A stretch of 52,060 nt of DNA from Verrucomicrobiales bacterium (GTDB lineage: Bacteria; Verrucomicrobiota; Verrucomicrobiia; Verrucomicrobiales; DEV007): assembly GCA_029210205.1 (NCBI GenBank), contig JARGOD010000027.1:1-52060 (forward strand). Reading direction: 5' to 3'. Shown here piece by piece: positions 28,786 through 38,568 of the stretch. The notes beneath the pieces were generated by a model. The model was not told where the DNA came from, made no database searches, and was given only the letters and a program-made list of their open reading frames with translations. The position numbers were made by a program, and so were the translations under genes. How positions within the stretch are numbered: position 1 is the stretch's first letter; each line of letters opens with the position of its first letter.

Positions 28786-28800
28786 GCTTGTCAGACAAGC
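28786..28800. promoter_or_regulatory. Hyphenated palindrome upstream of a sulfatase gene
   Basis: GCTTGTC-A-GACAAGC (7+1+7, perfect) ends 12 nt before the sulfatase start. It may be an operator or a 5' mRNA hairpin, and lies in a 120-bp divergent intergenic region. Confidence 0.3.
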
Positions 28801-28812
28801 ATCACTAGCACC

Positions 28813-30258
28813 ATGATTGCTCCTTCTATGATGACATTTTCTCTTTCCCGGCTCAAAGCAACAGTCAGCTTGCTCCTCGCCATATTCACGGTCAATCAGG
28901 CGATCTCAGCAGAGTCTCCAAATATCGTCCTTATCCTTACCGATGACCACGGGTGGAGTCAGCTCTCTGAACTGATGGACCCGAGTTTAGAAAGCTCAAA
29001 ATCCGACTATCTCGAAACTCCAAATCTTCAGCACCTCATCAAAAGCGGAATGCGCTTCACAAATGGCTATTCACCCGCCCCCCTCTGCACGCCTACCCGA
29101 CGCAGCATCCTCTGTGGAACCTCGGCAGCACGATCCGGCTCAGAGTTTAAGAGCTCATGGATCCCAGCAGAGCACCTCACGATTCCCAAAGCGCTGAAGG
29201 CAGCAAATCCCGACTATCGTTGCGCTCACTTTGGGAAGTGGGGCGAAAACATGATCTCAACCCCTGAGGAATGCGGCTACGACGCCAGCGATGGAGAAAC
29301 AGGAAACAACACGGGCGGCATGCCAAAATCGCTCGGAGTGGATGGGAGTCACGGCGACGGCCCGCCTCACTTCATTGACAACCAAGACCCGAAGCGAACG
29401 CGCTCCATGACTGATCGCTCCATTTCCTTTATGCAAAAACAGGAGAAAGAGGGAATTCCATTTTATCTGCAGGCGAGCTACTACGCCCAGCATCTTTCCG
29501 TCGTCTGTACCGCAGAAACTTTGAAGAAATACGAAGCAAAAGGCACTCCGGACCGGGGATACACCCCAGCCTGGGCTGCCATGCTCGAAGAGCTTGATCG
29601 GGAAATCGGGCGTTTGTTCGACACTATCGATAATCTCGGCATTGCGGATGAAACTTATATCTTCTTTACAGCTGATAATGGCGGAAGGGGAACCATCCCC
29701 GGTGGCAACGTCAACAGCACTCCACCAAATTTTCCCCTAACCGGAGCAAAGCACTCGCTCTTTGAAGGCGGCATCCGAGTACCATTTATCGTAAAGGGTC
29801 CTGAAATCGAGGCCGGTTCGGTTTCCTCCGTTCCTGTCGTCGGCTACGATTTTCTCCCGACCTTCCATGAACTCGCAGGAGGACAAAAGCTCACCCACCC
29901 CAATCTCGACGGCCTCAGCTTTGTAAGCGCCTTACGAAACCCCGATATGGCACGGCTCACTGACCCTCCGCGAGCACTCTACTTTCATCGCCCTATCAGT
30001 AAACGTGAGTCTGCCATTCGCGTCGGGGATCACAAACTACGCATTACCTGGCAGGGAAATGGAGTCGTCCGCAGTCGCGAACTGTACGACGTCGCGGGAA
30101 GTCCAGTCGAAGAAGGTAAAAACCTAATTGAACAGCAACCTGATCTGGCGGCAACTCTGGAAGGCAAGCTGCTTAGCTATCTTGAACTCGTAGATGCTGA
30201 GAAGCCGATTGTGAATCCAAAATTCAAAAAGAAGACAAAGCAGGGCAAAACGAAATGA
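28813..30258 (+). CDS. Secreted sulfatase (type I, formylglycine)
   Basis: This 481-residue protein has an export signal (about 1-33), metal-binding Asp pair D44/D45 (LTDDHGW), and the maturation motif C-T-P-T-R with Cys92, which is converted to formylglycine. HFGKWGE and FTADNGG-type segments are present. It removes sulfate esters, most likely from algal polysaccharides. Alternative starts exist at 28828 and 28831. It is followed by a DUF1080 lipoprotein gene in the same direction, a frequent neighbour in this phylum. No sulfatase-maturing enzyme is in the window. Confidence 0.92.
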   Translation: MIAPSMMTFSLSRLKATVSLLLAIFTVNQAISAESPNIVLILTDDHGWSQLSELMDPSLESSKSDYLETPNLQHLIKSGMRFTNGYSPAPLCTPTRRSILCGTSAARSGSEFKSSWIPAEHLTIPKALKAANPDYRCAHFGKWGENMISTPEECGYDASDGETGNNTGGMPKSLGVDGSHGDGPPHFIDNQDPKRTRSMTDRSISFMQKQEKEGIPFYLQASYYAQHLSVVCTAETLKKYEAKGTPDRGYTPAWAAMLEELDREIGRLFDTIDNLGIADETYIFFTADNGGRGTIPGGNVNSTPPNFPLTGAKHSLFEGGIRVPFIVKGPEIEAGSVSSVPVVGYDFLPTFHELAGGQKLTHPNLDGLSFVSALRNPDMARLTDPPRALYFHRPISKRESAIRVGDHKLRITWQGNGVVRSRELYDVAGSPVEEGKNLIEQQPDLAATLEGKLLSYLELVDAEKPIVNPKFKKKTKQGKTK

Positions 30259-30381
30259 GATACCCGCGAAGGCTCTTGAACTGATCTCACATTCCATGAG
30301 TTGTCCTTTCAGCAAGTTGGACCAGATTCGGACTGGAATGATCTATATACTCCTCCAAACTCTCACTCCAACCTCACCGCA

Positions 30382-31107
30382 ATGAACCACTCCCTCTCAT
30401 TCCTCTCCTTACTGTCCACACTTCTTATCTTAACGAGTTGTAGTGACAGTCCTTCAAAGGAAGAAACTGACGACGATTCTTCTGAAGGATGGATATCGCT
30501 CTTCGACGGAGAGAGCCTGAAAGGTTGGAAGGGCTACAACGGAGCCGCCTTTGATGGAATCTGGATTGTCGAAGACGGTGGAACTCTTCATCTCGCCGGA
30601 CAGCCAGAAGGCAGCGAGTATGTGAACCTCATCACCGAAGCCCAGTTTGCCGACTTTGATTTCCGATTCGAATGGAAAGTGGAAGCGGGAACGAATTCAG
30701 GCGTGATGTTCCGCCTCGGGGAAGGCCCCAAACAGCCCTACCTTACCGGGCCTGAATATCAGATTCTAGACAATGCAGGATTCAGAACAAAGAAGGGCCT
30801 CCCGGTCGGCCCCGCCGAACAGTCAGCCTCACATTACGCCATTGAGCCAGCCACCAGCGATGAAACAAAATCAATCGGAGAATGGAATCTTGGTAGAATT
30901 TTAGTTCAGGGAAATAAGGTCGAGTATTGGCTCAATGGAGTAAAAACCACTGCGTACGAAATGCACAGTCCCGAGTGGAAGGAGCAAGTCGCGAACTCCA
31001 AATTCAGCAAGTGGAAAGACTACGCAACCTTAGAGAGGGGACATATCGGACTTCAAGATCACGGCCATCGAGTCTGGTTTCGTCATTTGAAGATCAAGGA
31101 ACTGTAG
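30382..31107 (+). CDS. DUF1080 (3-keto-disaccharide hydrolase-like) lipoprotein
   Basis: This 241-residue protein has a lipobox ending LILTSC, so Cys20 is the probable lipid anchor. The mature domain has the DUF1080 concanavalin-like pattern: WISLFDGESLKGWKG, LITEAQFADFDFRFEWKV, NSGVMFRLGE, GPEYQILDNAG. Members are annotated as 3-keto-disaccharide hydrolases or glycan-binding. It probably acts at the cell surface on sugars released by secreted enzymes such as the upstream sulfatase. ATG 30382 was chosen because the signal peptide begins there. Confidence 0.88.
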   Translation: MNHSLSFLSLLSTLLILTSCSDSPSKEETDDDSSEGWISLFDGESLKGWKGYNGAAFDGIWIVEDGGTLHLAGQPEGSEYVNLITEAQFADFDFRFEWKVEAGTNSGVMFRLGEGPKQPYLTGPEYQILDNAGFRTKKGLPVGPAEQSASHYAIEPATSDETKSIGEWNLGRILVQGNKVEYWLNGVKTTAYEMHSPEWKEQVANSKFSKWKDYATLERGHIGLQDHGHRVWFRHLKIKEL

Positions 31108-31161
31108 AAATAGGATAGAAGCACAAAAAACTGTGACTACCTCAATTCCTGATACTCTACC

Positions 31162-31620
31162 ATGACTAACAATGACATCCTCCGCCGCCTGCGCCACGCT
31201 CTGAACGTGACTGATTCCAAGGTCGCCGAGATAATCAATCAGGCAGGGGCAGGGACAACTCGCGCCCAAGTCACCGGCTGGTTGAAACGCGAGGAGGAGA
31301 ATGGCTACGAAGCCCTCTCCGATCTCACGCTTTGCCGGTTTCTTGACGGGCTCATCATCGAGAAGCGCGGGCCCCGCGCAGACGGCTCAATTCCTCAGCC
31401 GCTTGAGACCTTGACCAATAACGAAATCCTCAAAAAGCTTCGCATCGCTCTTGAACTGCGTGATGAAGAAATGAACGCCGTTTTTGCGAATGTTGAGTTC
31501 GTCGTCACGAAAGCCGAACTTGGCTCTTTCTTTCGCAAGGAAGGCCATCGGAATTACCGCCCCTGCCCTGAGCAGGTCCTGCGAAAATTCATTCAGGGGC
31601 TCGGGAAGACACCTGAGTGA
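31162..31620 (+). CDS. DUF1456 (YehS-like) protein
   Basis: This 152-residue cytoplasmic protein is built of two copies of a DUF1456 unit. Each begins with a NNDILRRLRHAL/NNEILKKLRIAL pattern (residues 3-14 and about 90-101) and contains a TRAQVTGWLKRE/TKAELGSFFRKEGH segment. The E. coli homologue YehS has no settled function. The stop overlaps the GTG start of the next gene (GTGA), so the two are probably co-translated. Confidence 0.88.
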   Translation: MTNNDILRRLRHALNVTDSKVAEIINQAGAGTTRAQVTGWLKREEENGYEALSDLTLCRFLDGLIIEKRGPRADGSIPQPLETLTNNEILKKLRIALELRDEEMNAVFANVEFVVTKAELGSFFRKEGHRNYRPCPEQVLRKFIQGLGKTPE

Positions 31621-32321
31621 AGACCACAGGGAAGTCGTATCGGAAGGGCACACTCGTGACGTCTTCATCTACCATCCCTCAAAAGGAAACCGTCGTCCTT
31701 CTCCACGGATTGGCGAGGACCTCGACCTCGATGAAGAAAATGGAGCGGACGTTGACAGTTGCCGGATATCGGACCGTGAATATCGACTATCCCTCGACTC
31801 AATTCCCAATCGAAACGCTGGCTCAGCAAATTCTCGACGAAATCGAAAGCCATGTCACCGAGAATGACAAGGTTCACTTTGTGACTCACTCAATGGGAGG
31901 CATCCTCGTGAGATACCTCAATGATCACCTCCAGTTCTCTCGAACCGGTCGGGTCGTCATGCTGTGTCCGCCCAACCAGGGAAGTGAAATCGTTGATCGG
32001 CTCGGAGGTCTGAAACTCTTTGAATGGCTGAATGGACCTGCAGGCCTCCAACTCGGCACCGCAAAAGATGGAATCGTCTCAACGCTCGGGCCGGTCGAGT
32101 TTGAATTAGGAGTCATCGCGGGAGACCGCAGCATCGACTGGATTCTCTCGACGATGATCCCGGGCCCTAACGATGGAAAAGTATCAATCGAAAGCGCCCG
32201 CATTTCCGGGATGAGCGACTACAAGGTAGCTCACGCGACGCACCCCTACATCATGAAAAACAAGGCAGTGATCAAAGAGGTGCTCACTTTTCTCGAAACG
32301 GGAAAGTTTTCAAGGATTTAA
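31617..32321 (+). CDS. Alpha/beta hydrolase, lipase-like
   Basis: This 234-residue alpha/beta hydrolase has an oxyanion HG motif (VVLLHGLAR), the nucleophile elbow THSMGG and a likely catalytic His in HATHPYIM. PPNQGSEIVDRL matches the PGIP/GPI-inositol-deacylase-like and lipase class 2 group. No clear signal peptide is present. The GTG start overlaps the DUF1456 stop; GTG 31656 is a later alternative. Substrate unknown, probably an ester or acyl chain. Confidence 0.8.
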   Translation: MKTTGKSYRKGTLVTSSSTIPQKETVVLLHGLARTSTSMKKMERTLTVAGYRTVNIDYPSTQFPIETLAQQILDEIESHVTENDKVHFVTHSMGGILVRYLNDHLQFSRTGRVVMLCPPNQGSEIVDRLGGLKLFEWLNGPAGLQLGTAKDGIVSTLGPVEFELGVIAGDRSIDWILSTMIPGPNDGKVSIESARISGMSDYKVAHATHPYIMKNKAVIKEVLTFLETGKFSRI

Positions 32322-32392
32322 GAAGAATTAGCCCATCGTCCCGGAGCGAACTTCAGAGATCCCCATCTAAACAAAATCCCTGCGAGTTTCAA

Positions 32393-32872
32393 TCACGGCA
32401 CTTTCTGAATTTTGATATCATCAATCTGAATTTCGCCTTCTCCACGGTGAAAAATCAGCCGGATTGTCCGTTCAAGATCATTTTTACTTTCGCCACCCCG
32501 AGCATTGAATTTAGTCTGAACCCACTCCCCGTTCGGCTCAAGTTTGAGATCGGAGAAACCTCCCGATCCGTTAGGTTTTCTAACTCCGCGGCGCATTTCG
32601 ATTCCTGAGCCATCCGGCATTGCCCTCACACGGTAATGAATTTCGTATGCCGACGAATCAGGAAACTCGACTTCAAAGGTGGCGACCTCAATATTCGGCC
32701 CTCGCTTTTTCAAGACGTAAGCGTGATTCCCGGTTTCATCCTCCCGCACACGACCATCTCCTTTCCATCGGCCTGATCCATTTTCGAAATTTGTGGTCAT
32801 TTCTTCCGGATCATTCGCTACAAGTGGAATAACGAAGCAAACGGCGAGAACCACTGTCAGTAGCTTTTTCAT
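32393..32872 (-). CDS. Secreted hypothetical protein, carbohydrate-binding-like
   Basis: This 159-residue protein has a signal peptide (MKKLLTVVLAVCFVIPLVA) followed by one small all-beta domain. The pattern (NFENGSGRWKGDGRV, YEIHYRVRAMPDGSG, EWVQTKFNARGG, GEIQIDDIKIQKV) resembles a jelly-roll CBM fold found in Verrucomicrobial secreted proteins. The family was not recognised. ATG 32872 was chosen because the signal peptide starts there. Confidence 0.6.
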   Translation of the reverse strand: MKKLLTVVLAVCFVIPLVANDPEEMTTNFENGSGRWKGDGRVREDETGNHAYVLKKRGPNIEVATFEVEFPDSSAYEIHYRVRAMPDGSGIEMRRGVRKPNGSGGFSDLKLEPNGEWVQTKFNARGGESKNDLERTIRLIFHRGEGEIQIDDIKIQKVP

Positions 32873-33075
32873 TTTTGAATAATACTTTCTGGTGAGGAAA
32901 TCGACCAGTCCGCAATTCTGGATTAGATTCGGTAGGTTTGTCCTCTCAATTCGAAGCCCAATCACGTCTTCATCATGCATGAACGGTGAACGGGGCGAGC
33001 AATTGAAATCCCCGGATTTCAAAAATCTCCAAACGGCAAGGAAGCGAACCCGTTTCTGCGAGAGGGAAGCCCCTA

Positions 33076-34701
33076 CTACTTCTTTTCTTTCTTCGCCTCG
33101 AGCATTTTGCGTCGTTCGACACCCCGCTTCTGAATCTCAGTCGAGTGATAATGCATGTCCACATTCGTGAGATCCTGGACTTCATTTTCGGGCACCTCGT
33201 ATTGCTCACGTAGCCTTGTCAGCTCTTCGTGGAGCCCGGCACGAACCTCGGCGTACTCCGGATTCTCGTACTGGTTCACGAGCTCCTGCGGGTCCGTCTC
33301 CATGTCGTAGAGTTCCCATTCCCCGAGATCATAAAAGTTCATCAGCTTGTAACGTCCATCGTAAACGCCCTCGTGCCGATGGACCATGTGCCAACCCGGA
33401 TACTCGTAGTAATGGTAGTAATGTGAGGATCTCCAATCGTCCGGAGTCCCGCTTTTCAAAATCGGAACCAGGCTTGCGCCCTGCATCCCGGCAGGATTCT
33501 CGACTCCGGCGATATCGAGAAAGGTCTGCGCAAAATCGAGGTTCGAGACAAGATCGCTGTTTACACTTCCTGCTTCAACAACACCGGGCCAGCGGACGAG
33601 CAGAGGCGTGCGGTAGGACTCGTCGAACATGAATCGCTTATCAAACCAACCGTGCTCGCCAAGGTAAAAACCCTGATCGCTCGAATAAATGAAGACCGTA
33701 TTCTCTGCAAGACCGGCTCCTTCGAGGAACTCCTGCAACTCTCCGATGCTGTCATCGACTGACTTGATGCAGCGAAGGTAGTCTTTGAGGTAACGCTGAT
33801 ACTTCCAGCGAATAAGCTCATCCCCTTCGAGTTTTGCCTCGGCAAAAGCCTGATTTTTTTCCTCATAAGCCGCATCCCATTCCGCCTGCTGCACCGGAGT
33901 CATGCGATTGTAGACCCGCTCAATAAATTGACCGGTCTCATCGAGATTCTTCAGCTTGAGGTCGCGCATCGTCATTGTTTTCGAAATCGACATATCCTGA
34001 TCTCGAGCTGCGGTTCCACGCCCACTATAGTCATCAAAGAGAGTGTCCGGCTCCGGGATCGTGACCTCATCAAAAGCACTCAGATACTTAGGCGCAGGCT
34101 CCCAGGCACGGTGCGGAGCCTTGTGCTGAACCATAAGAATAAACGGTTTTTCAGGATCGCGTTCCGTCTTCAGCCAATCCTTCGCCTTCTCGGTGACGAC
34201 TTCACTGACGTACCCTTCCACTCGATATTTTCCATCAGGATTGATGAAGTCCGGATTGTAGTAACTCCCCTGGCCCGGAAGGATATCCCAATGATCGAAC
34301 CCTGTCGGATCACTCGCGAGGTGCCATTTTCCGATGAGCGCAGTTTCATAACCTGCTTTCTGAAGAAGCTTCGGAAAGGTCTCTTGTGAACCATCAAAAC
34401 GAGTGTGCTCATTCTGAAAGAACCCGTTCTTGTGGCTGTATTTTCCCGTCAGGATCGTCGCCCGACTGGGCCCGCAGATCGAGTTGGTGACCATGCAACG
34501 GCGGAAAAGCATCCCTTCAGCTGCAATCGCATCGAGGTGCGGCGTGGGTGCAATCTCAGCGAGCGGTCCACCATAGGCACTGATTGCCTGGGTCGCATGG
34601 TCATCCGAAAAGACGAAGACGATGTTAGGGCGCTCAGCAGCAAGCGCAGCTGAGCCGAGAAGGAGGAGAGTGAGAATCAGGAATCGACGGGGAGCTTTCA
34701 T
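33076..34701 (-). CDS. Secreted sulfatase (type I, formylglycine)
   Basis: This 541-residue protein has a signal peptide (1-22), metal-binding D33/D34 (FSDDHATQ), and the C-G-P-S-R maturation motif with Cys76. Further family motifs are [31 protein letters not shown] and [19 protein letters not shown], the last being typical of the SGSH/iduronate-type sulfatase subgroup. It likely removes sulfate from uronate or amino-sugar polysaccharides. It is a single gene and only moderately similar to the other two sulfatases. Confidence 0.93.
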   Translation of the reverse strand: MKAPRRFLILTLLLLGSAALAAERPNIVFVFSDDHATQAISAYGGPLAEIAPTPHLDAIAAEGMLFRRCMVTNSICGPSRATILTGKYSHKNGFFQNEHTRFDGSQETFPKLLQKAGYETALIGKWHLASDPTGFDHWDILPGQGSYYNPDFINPDGKYRVEGYVSEVVTEKAKDWLKTERDPEKPFILMVQHKAPHRAWEPAPKYLSAFDEVTIPEPDTLFDDYSGRGTAARDQDMSISKTMTMRDLKLKNLDETGQFIERVYNRMTPVQQAEWDAAYEEKNQAFAEAKLEGDELIRWKYQRYLKDYLRCIKSVDDSIGELQEFLEGAGLAENTVFIYSSDQGFYLGEHGWFDKRFMFDESYRTPLLVRWPGVVEAGSVNSDLVSNLDFAQTFLDIAGVENPAGMQGASLVPILKSGTPDDWRSSHYYHYYEYPGWHMVHRHEGVYDGRYKLMNFYDLGEWELYDMETDPQELVNQYENPEYAEVRAGLHEELTRLREQYEVPENEVQDLTNVDMHYHSTEIQKRGVERRKMLEAKKEKK

Positions 34702-34742
34702 GAGATTTTGGAAAAGGAGTATATCACTGCTTCAGTCATGAG

Positions 34743-35822
34743 TCACTCCTCCCAGACAAACTCATCGCTCCCCTCGCGACCGTAGTCCCAGGCACGCTTA
34801 GGCAGCCGCTGCTCATTCGCCAGCGCCATGTAGGCTAGAATGCCGTCTGCGACAGCGCTGGCATACTTCTCCCGCCATTCCGGCGAGTGAATCTTCTTCG
34901 TCTCCTCCGGATTCGTGACAAAACCCCCTTCAATCAAAATCGAGGGGACATCAGAATAGCGCAGGACCACATACCTCGCCCGTTTCACTCCCCGATCAAA
35001 ACTCTCCGACATCTTCCCGAGAAGGGTGTGTTGCATCGTGTTAGCAAAAACGAAACTAGCCGGCACGATCGCATTACCCGCGTCTTTCCGACGATCAAGG
35101 ATTGGGTCCGGAGCCTTCCCGGTCGTCGGCAACCCCGCTGAAGGAAGCGCGTAAACTTCGATACCGTTCGCGGAAGGTTTCCAGCCTGCCGAATTGAAAT
35201 GGACGCTTACGAAGACAGGAGACTCATAGTTCTTGTTCATTTTCGGACGCTCATGCAACTCAATGAAGACATCAGAAAGTCGGCTCTGCACCACTTTCAC
35301 CCCTTTTGACTCCAGGATGCGGCGGGCCCGCTTCACCACATCGAGGGCGTAGTCTTTTTCGTTCCCATACGGCCCCCGCCCTCCCTTGTCATGACCACCG
35401 TGGCCAGGATCGAACACGACAGTCTTCACCGGCTTGATCGCTTTCACCGAGGACGGGCTCATTGCCGGCCCCAGAGTCGCATTGATATCGGCCAAAGAGA
35501 CGAAAGGATTCCCAAACCTCGTCACCACCGGATAGGAAAGCCAATGCCGCACGCCGTCCACGAGTGCCTCGCGCGTGTCTGTCTTCACCACGAGCCGATG
35601 CGCTTCCCCGGCAAAGGCAATTTCCCCATTGCCGGACCGACGATTTCCCTTCGTCATGGCAAAGGCAGCTGCAAAATCAGCAAGCGGAACGTAGGACCGT
35701 TCATTGATCGTCTTTGTCCGCCATTCTGCCAGGGCTGGCGCCGGAATCACCGGAACAATGATGAGCAATGCCAACCAAGCACGGAAGGAAAGTCGAAAGG
35801 GCAAGGCGGAGAGGAGCTTCAA
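34743..35822 (-). CDS. N-acetylmuramoyl-L-alanine amidase (Amidase_3)
   Basis: This 359-residue exported protein has an N-terminal signal (KLLSALPF...PALA), a small N-terminal domain (about 34-115) with SYVPLADFAAAFAM resembling a copper-amine-oxidase-N or AMIN-like unit, and an Amidase_3 catalytic domain. The zinc motifs are VVFDPGHGGHDKG, SVHFNSAG and the Glu in SILIEGGFVTNPEE. It cleaves the amide between MurNAc and L-Ala in peptidoglycan. The start codon is TTG, overlapping the stop of the upstream lactonase gene (TTGA); no in-frame ATG lies near the signal peptide. Confidence 0.88.
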   Translation of the reverse strand: MKLLSALPFRLSFRAWLALLIIVPVIPAPALAEWRTKTINERSYVPLADFAAAFAMTKGNRRSGNGEIAFAGEAHRLVVKTDTREALVDGVRHWLSYPVVTRFGNPFVSLADINATLGPAMSPSSVKAIKPVKTVVFDPGHGGHDKGGRGPYGNEKDYALDVVKRARRILESKGVKVVQSRLSDVFIELHERPKMNKNYESPVFVSVHFNSAGWKPSANGIEVYALPSAGLPTTGKAPDPILDRRKDAGNAIVPASFVFANTMQHTLLGKMSESFDRGVKRARYVVLRYSDVPSILIEGGFVTNPEETKKIHSPEWREKYASAVADGILAYMALANEQRLPKRAWDYGREGSDEFVWEE

Positions 35823-36949
35823 GGAGCAAAGAGGATGCAGATCGGAGATGGCACGTTGATGACGTGTCCACGCTGGTATGTCAGCTTGCCGGTTTCCTGG
35901 TCGACCGCATGCACCGCGATGGTATTTGAATCAGCCCCGGCAGCGAGAAGCCACTGAGCATCAGGCGAGAGATTGATATTTCTCGGGAACGCCCCCCGTA
36001 TCGGCTGAACCTGAACCACATCCAGTTTGCCCGTGGCAGGATCTGCTCCATAAACGCTCACGGTGTCGTGCCCGCGATTGGATGAGTAGACAAACCTCCC
36101 TGAGGGATGAACGAGGATCTCGGCAGCAGAATTAAAATTCTCTCCCGCCTTCACTTCCTCGGACAGCGCGGGCGTCGTCGACAGCAGTTCCGCAGTCCCG
36201 TTCTCCGCACCCCACGAAAAGGTCGTCACAGAAAGGGACAGTTCATTGAGCAGGTAGATGAACTTTCCATCGGTAGAAAAGCGCATGTGACGGGGACCGC
36301 CACCCGGGACCGACTCAGCAAATCCGTGCTTCGTGATCGAGGGAGTCTCAGCATCCACTTTATAGATCACGATACCATCCATCCCAAGGTCAGGGATGAA
36401 CGCATATTCGCCGTCCGGAGAAAATCCACACCAGTGAGGATGAGGAGCTTCCTGCCGTTTCTCCACCACACCCGAGCCTCCTTCGTGCTCTGTCACGGTT
36501 GGTTCACCGAGATTTCCTTCGTCATCGAGCGGGAACAACGCGACCGAGCCACCACCATACTGAGCCGTGAGGAGGAACTTTCCGGAAGGATGCACCGCAA
36601 TATGAGCGCCACCCCCGTCGCCGGTCGGGACGAACTGCATGAATTCCAGAGCTCCTTCTTCTCCAATTCGATAGGCGGCTGCTCCGCCCTCCTTCTCAAC
36701 CGAAGCCACCGCATACAGCTTGTCCCCGTCGGGGTGCAGCGCGAGAAAGCCCGGCGAAGTGATTTCAGCGGCTCGCTTCGCTTCGGTCAGCTTACCCGTT
36801 TCCGGATGGAATGTCGCGTGATAGATTCCATCCGCACCGCGTCCTCCAGTACCGAAAAAAACGTCGAGGGGTTCCGCCTGGAGGGAGACAGCAGGAAAGA
36901 GAATCGCGAGCCAGAGTAAACGAGAGAGAGGAATATTCATCATCGGCAT
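35819..36949 (-). CDS. Lactonase-family beta-propeller (6-phosphogluconolactonase-like)
   Basis: This 376-residue secreted protein is a seven-bladed lactonase (PF10282-type) propeller with a signal peptide (NIPLSRLLWLAILFPAVSLQA) and repeated blade motifs such as GDKLYAV, GKFLLTAQYGGGSV, GEYAFIPDLGMDGI, GKFIYLLNELSLSV and GRFVYSSNRGHDTV. YbhE homologues hydrolyse 6-phosphogluconolactone in the cytoplasm, but export suggests another substrate here. Starts at 36949, 36943 and 36940 are possible; a GAGG lies just upstream. Translation seems coupled to the downstream amidase. Confidence 0.85.
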   Translation of the reverse strand: MPMMNIPLSRLLWLAILFPAVSLQAEPLDVFFGTGGRGADGIYHATFHPETGKLTEAKRAAEITSPGFLALHPDGDKLYAVASVEKEGGAAAYRIGEEGALEFMQFVPTGDGGGAHIAVHPSGKFLLTAQYGGGSVALFPLDDEGNLGEPTVTEHEGGSGVVEKRQEAPHPHWCGFSPDGEYAFIPDLGMDGIVIYKVDAETPSITKHGFAESVPGGGPRHMRFSTDGKFIYLLNELSLSVTTFSWGAENGTAELLSTTPALSEEVKAGENFNSAAEILVHPSGRFVYSSNRGHDTVSVYGADPATGKLDVVQVQPIRGAFPRNINLSPDAQWLLAAGADSNTIAVHAVDQETGKLTYQRGHVINVPSPICILFAP

Positions 36950-37187
36950 GATCCTCACTCCGGGCAACCCGGTCAAGCCATGGTCCTGTCGCAATGACGC
37001 CTCGCTTCCCTGCCAATAATCTCAACGAAAGCAATTGATGCTGAACTCAACAGGAGATCCCAGAACATCCCAATTCTTCCACATCCGGCACAACCTTACT
37101 CCACTCACTGGCATACCTTCTGCGACTCCTTGAATCGCGCATAGGAAACATTTGCTCTTCACCCCAAACACGATCCACTATCCTGAC

Positions 37188-37688
37188 ATGACGCTTTCAC
37201 GAACCACCCTTCTAGTTTTCGCCGCGGCCTTGGCCGTTGGCGCACCATCAGTCCAATCTCAGGACGGCAATAAACTCCTCAGTGCAATCTTTGGAGGAAT
37301 CCCCTCCAGCCAATCGAGCTCCGGCTCGAAGCCCAAAGGGAAGCACGTCGAAATCGACCTGACAAAACAACAGCTCAAGGCCTACGAAGGCAGTCGCGTT
37401 GTTCTCAGAACCAACATCAGCTCTGGCCGCACCAACAATACACCGACAGGAAATTTCCGTGCCGGCCCCTACAAGTCCGCGGAGCACTACTCCAGTTTGT
37501 ATCACAATGCTCCTATGCCCTGGAGTGTTCAGATCACAGGTCACATTTTCATCCACGGATTCACCGAGGTGCCTCCGTATCCCGCCTCCAAAGGATGTGT
37601 CCGCGTCCCCTTGACCGGACGGAACCCCGCGAAGCGACTCTTCAAGTGGATTGATGTCGGGACACCGATTCGTATCTACCGGAGCTAG
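37188..37688 (+). CDS. L,D-transpeptidase (YkuD fold), copy 1
   Basis: This 166-residue exported protein has a signal peptide (about 1-24), a short Ser/Lys-rich linker and a compact YkuD catalytic domain (51-166) with His123 (IHGF) and nucleophile Cys137 (SKGCVRVP). It probably cross-links peptidoglycan through 3-3 bonds or attaches proteins to it. It is 106/116 identical over the catalytic domain to a second copy at 38907, with a CPBP-like membrane gene between them. ATG 37188 was chosen because it starts the signal peptide; the 12 codons before it show no export features. Confidence 0.9.
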   Translation: MTLSRTTLLVFAAALAVGAPSVQSQDGNKLLSAIFGGIPSSQSSSGSKPKGKHVEIDLTKQQLKAYEGSRVVLRTNISSGRTNNTPTGNFRAGPYKSAEHYSSLYHNAPMPWSVQITGHIFIHGFTEVPPYPASKGCVRVPLTGRNPAKRLFKWIDVGTPIRIYRS

Positions 37689-37725
37689 GGTTTCTCCTCC
37701 GGAGGATTGCTTTAGTTCCTCACTT

Positions 37726-38568
37726 TCAACCCGTCGCCAGAGACGGCGACGATGAGTCAGATCGATGTCTCCGAGCTTGAAAAAGCGGTCCGGGGCCAAA
37801 TCGGAGGAATAACCATGTCGCTGCAGAAAAGTAGGTGAGCGCAAATGCCCAGTAAGTTACCGCTCCTCCCGCCGTCGGGGTCACTGGAAAAACAAGGATC
37901 GTTGCATTGAAAACGATCTGCATTACCAGCACCAGGAATCCGCTTCGGGTATGGTGATAGACAAACGCGCACATCAAGGCCACTCCCATCTGGTTGAACA
38001 AAAAAGCGCCTAGTGGCAGCTCCGGGATGATTCCGAAACTGTAAATCGACATCGGCAGCCACCACAGCGTCCAGACGAATCCGACAATCAGGGCCGACAC
38101 GTAAGGGGTGAACTGGAGCGATAAGCGACGGACTGCGTAACTCACCCACACAATCTCTCCGATAAAAGAACTCACCAGGAGAGTGATCAGGAGCTTCGGG
38201 TGAGCAATCCTTTCAAAGCCTGCCGCCAGTTCGCTCCAACTTAGATACTCCCCGGTCGCAATGCCTTTCGCGGTCAATACCAGCAGACAGAGCGCAAAGG
38301 TCCATCCAAAAGCAAACAGGTAGAGCAGCGGTGATCGCCTCCATTCTAACATCGGCCTCAGTACTTCATGGACTCCGTGACGACCGCGGACGACAAGGAT
38401 GAGTCCAAATAGAATAAGGCCGAGCAACGCAAAACGGCCAAGCCCGTATACGTCTTCCGGTACCCACCCGGCAACAACTGAGGTGACAAAAACGGCGTTC
38501 GCAATCACGAGCAACGAAAAGAAAATCCACACCTCGTACCGCCCTAGAATCCTAATTAGACCCGTCAT
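37726..38568 (-). CDS. CPBP-like integral membrane protein with degenerate motifs
   Basis: This 280-residue protein has about seven or eight membrane helices. Order and motifs resemble CPBP/Abi intramembrane proteases: SSFIGEIVWVSYAVRRLS in place of EExxxR, FVWTLWWLP in place of FxxxH, and a later FNQMGV and QIVFNA. The paired Glu is reduced to one, and the usual motif-2 His is Trp, so activity is doubtful. It lies between the two L,D-transpeptidase genes on the opposite strand and has an AT-rich leader. Confidence 0.65.
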   Translation of the reverse strand: MTGLIRILGRYEVWIFFSLLVIANAVFVTSVVAGWVPEDVYGLGRFALLGLILFGLILVVRGRHGVHEVLRPMLEWRRSPLLYLFAFGWTFALCLLVLTAKGIATGEYLSWSELAAGFERIAHPKLLITLLVSSFIGEIVWVSYAVRRLSLQFTPYVSALIVGFVWTLWWLPMSIYSFGIIPELPLGAFLFNQMGVALMCAFVYHHTRSGFLVLVMQIVFNATILVFPVTPTAGGAVTYWAFALTYFSAATWLFLRFGPGPLFQARRHRSDSSSPSLATG

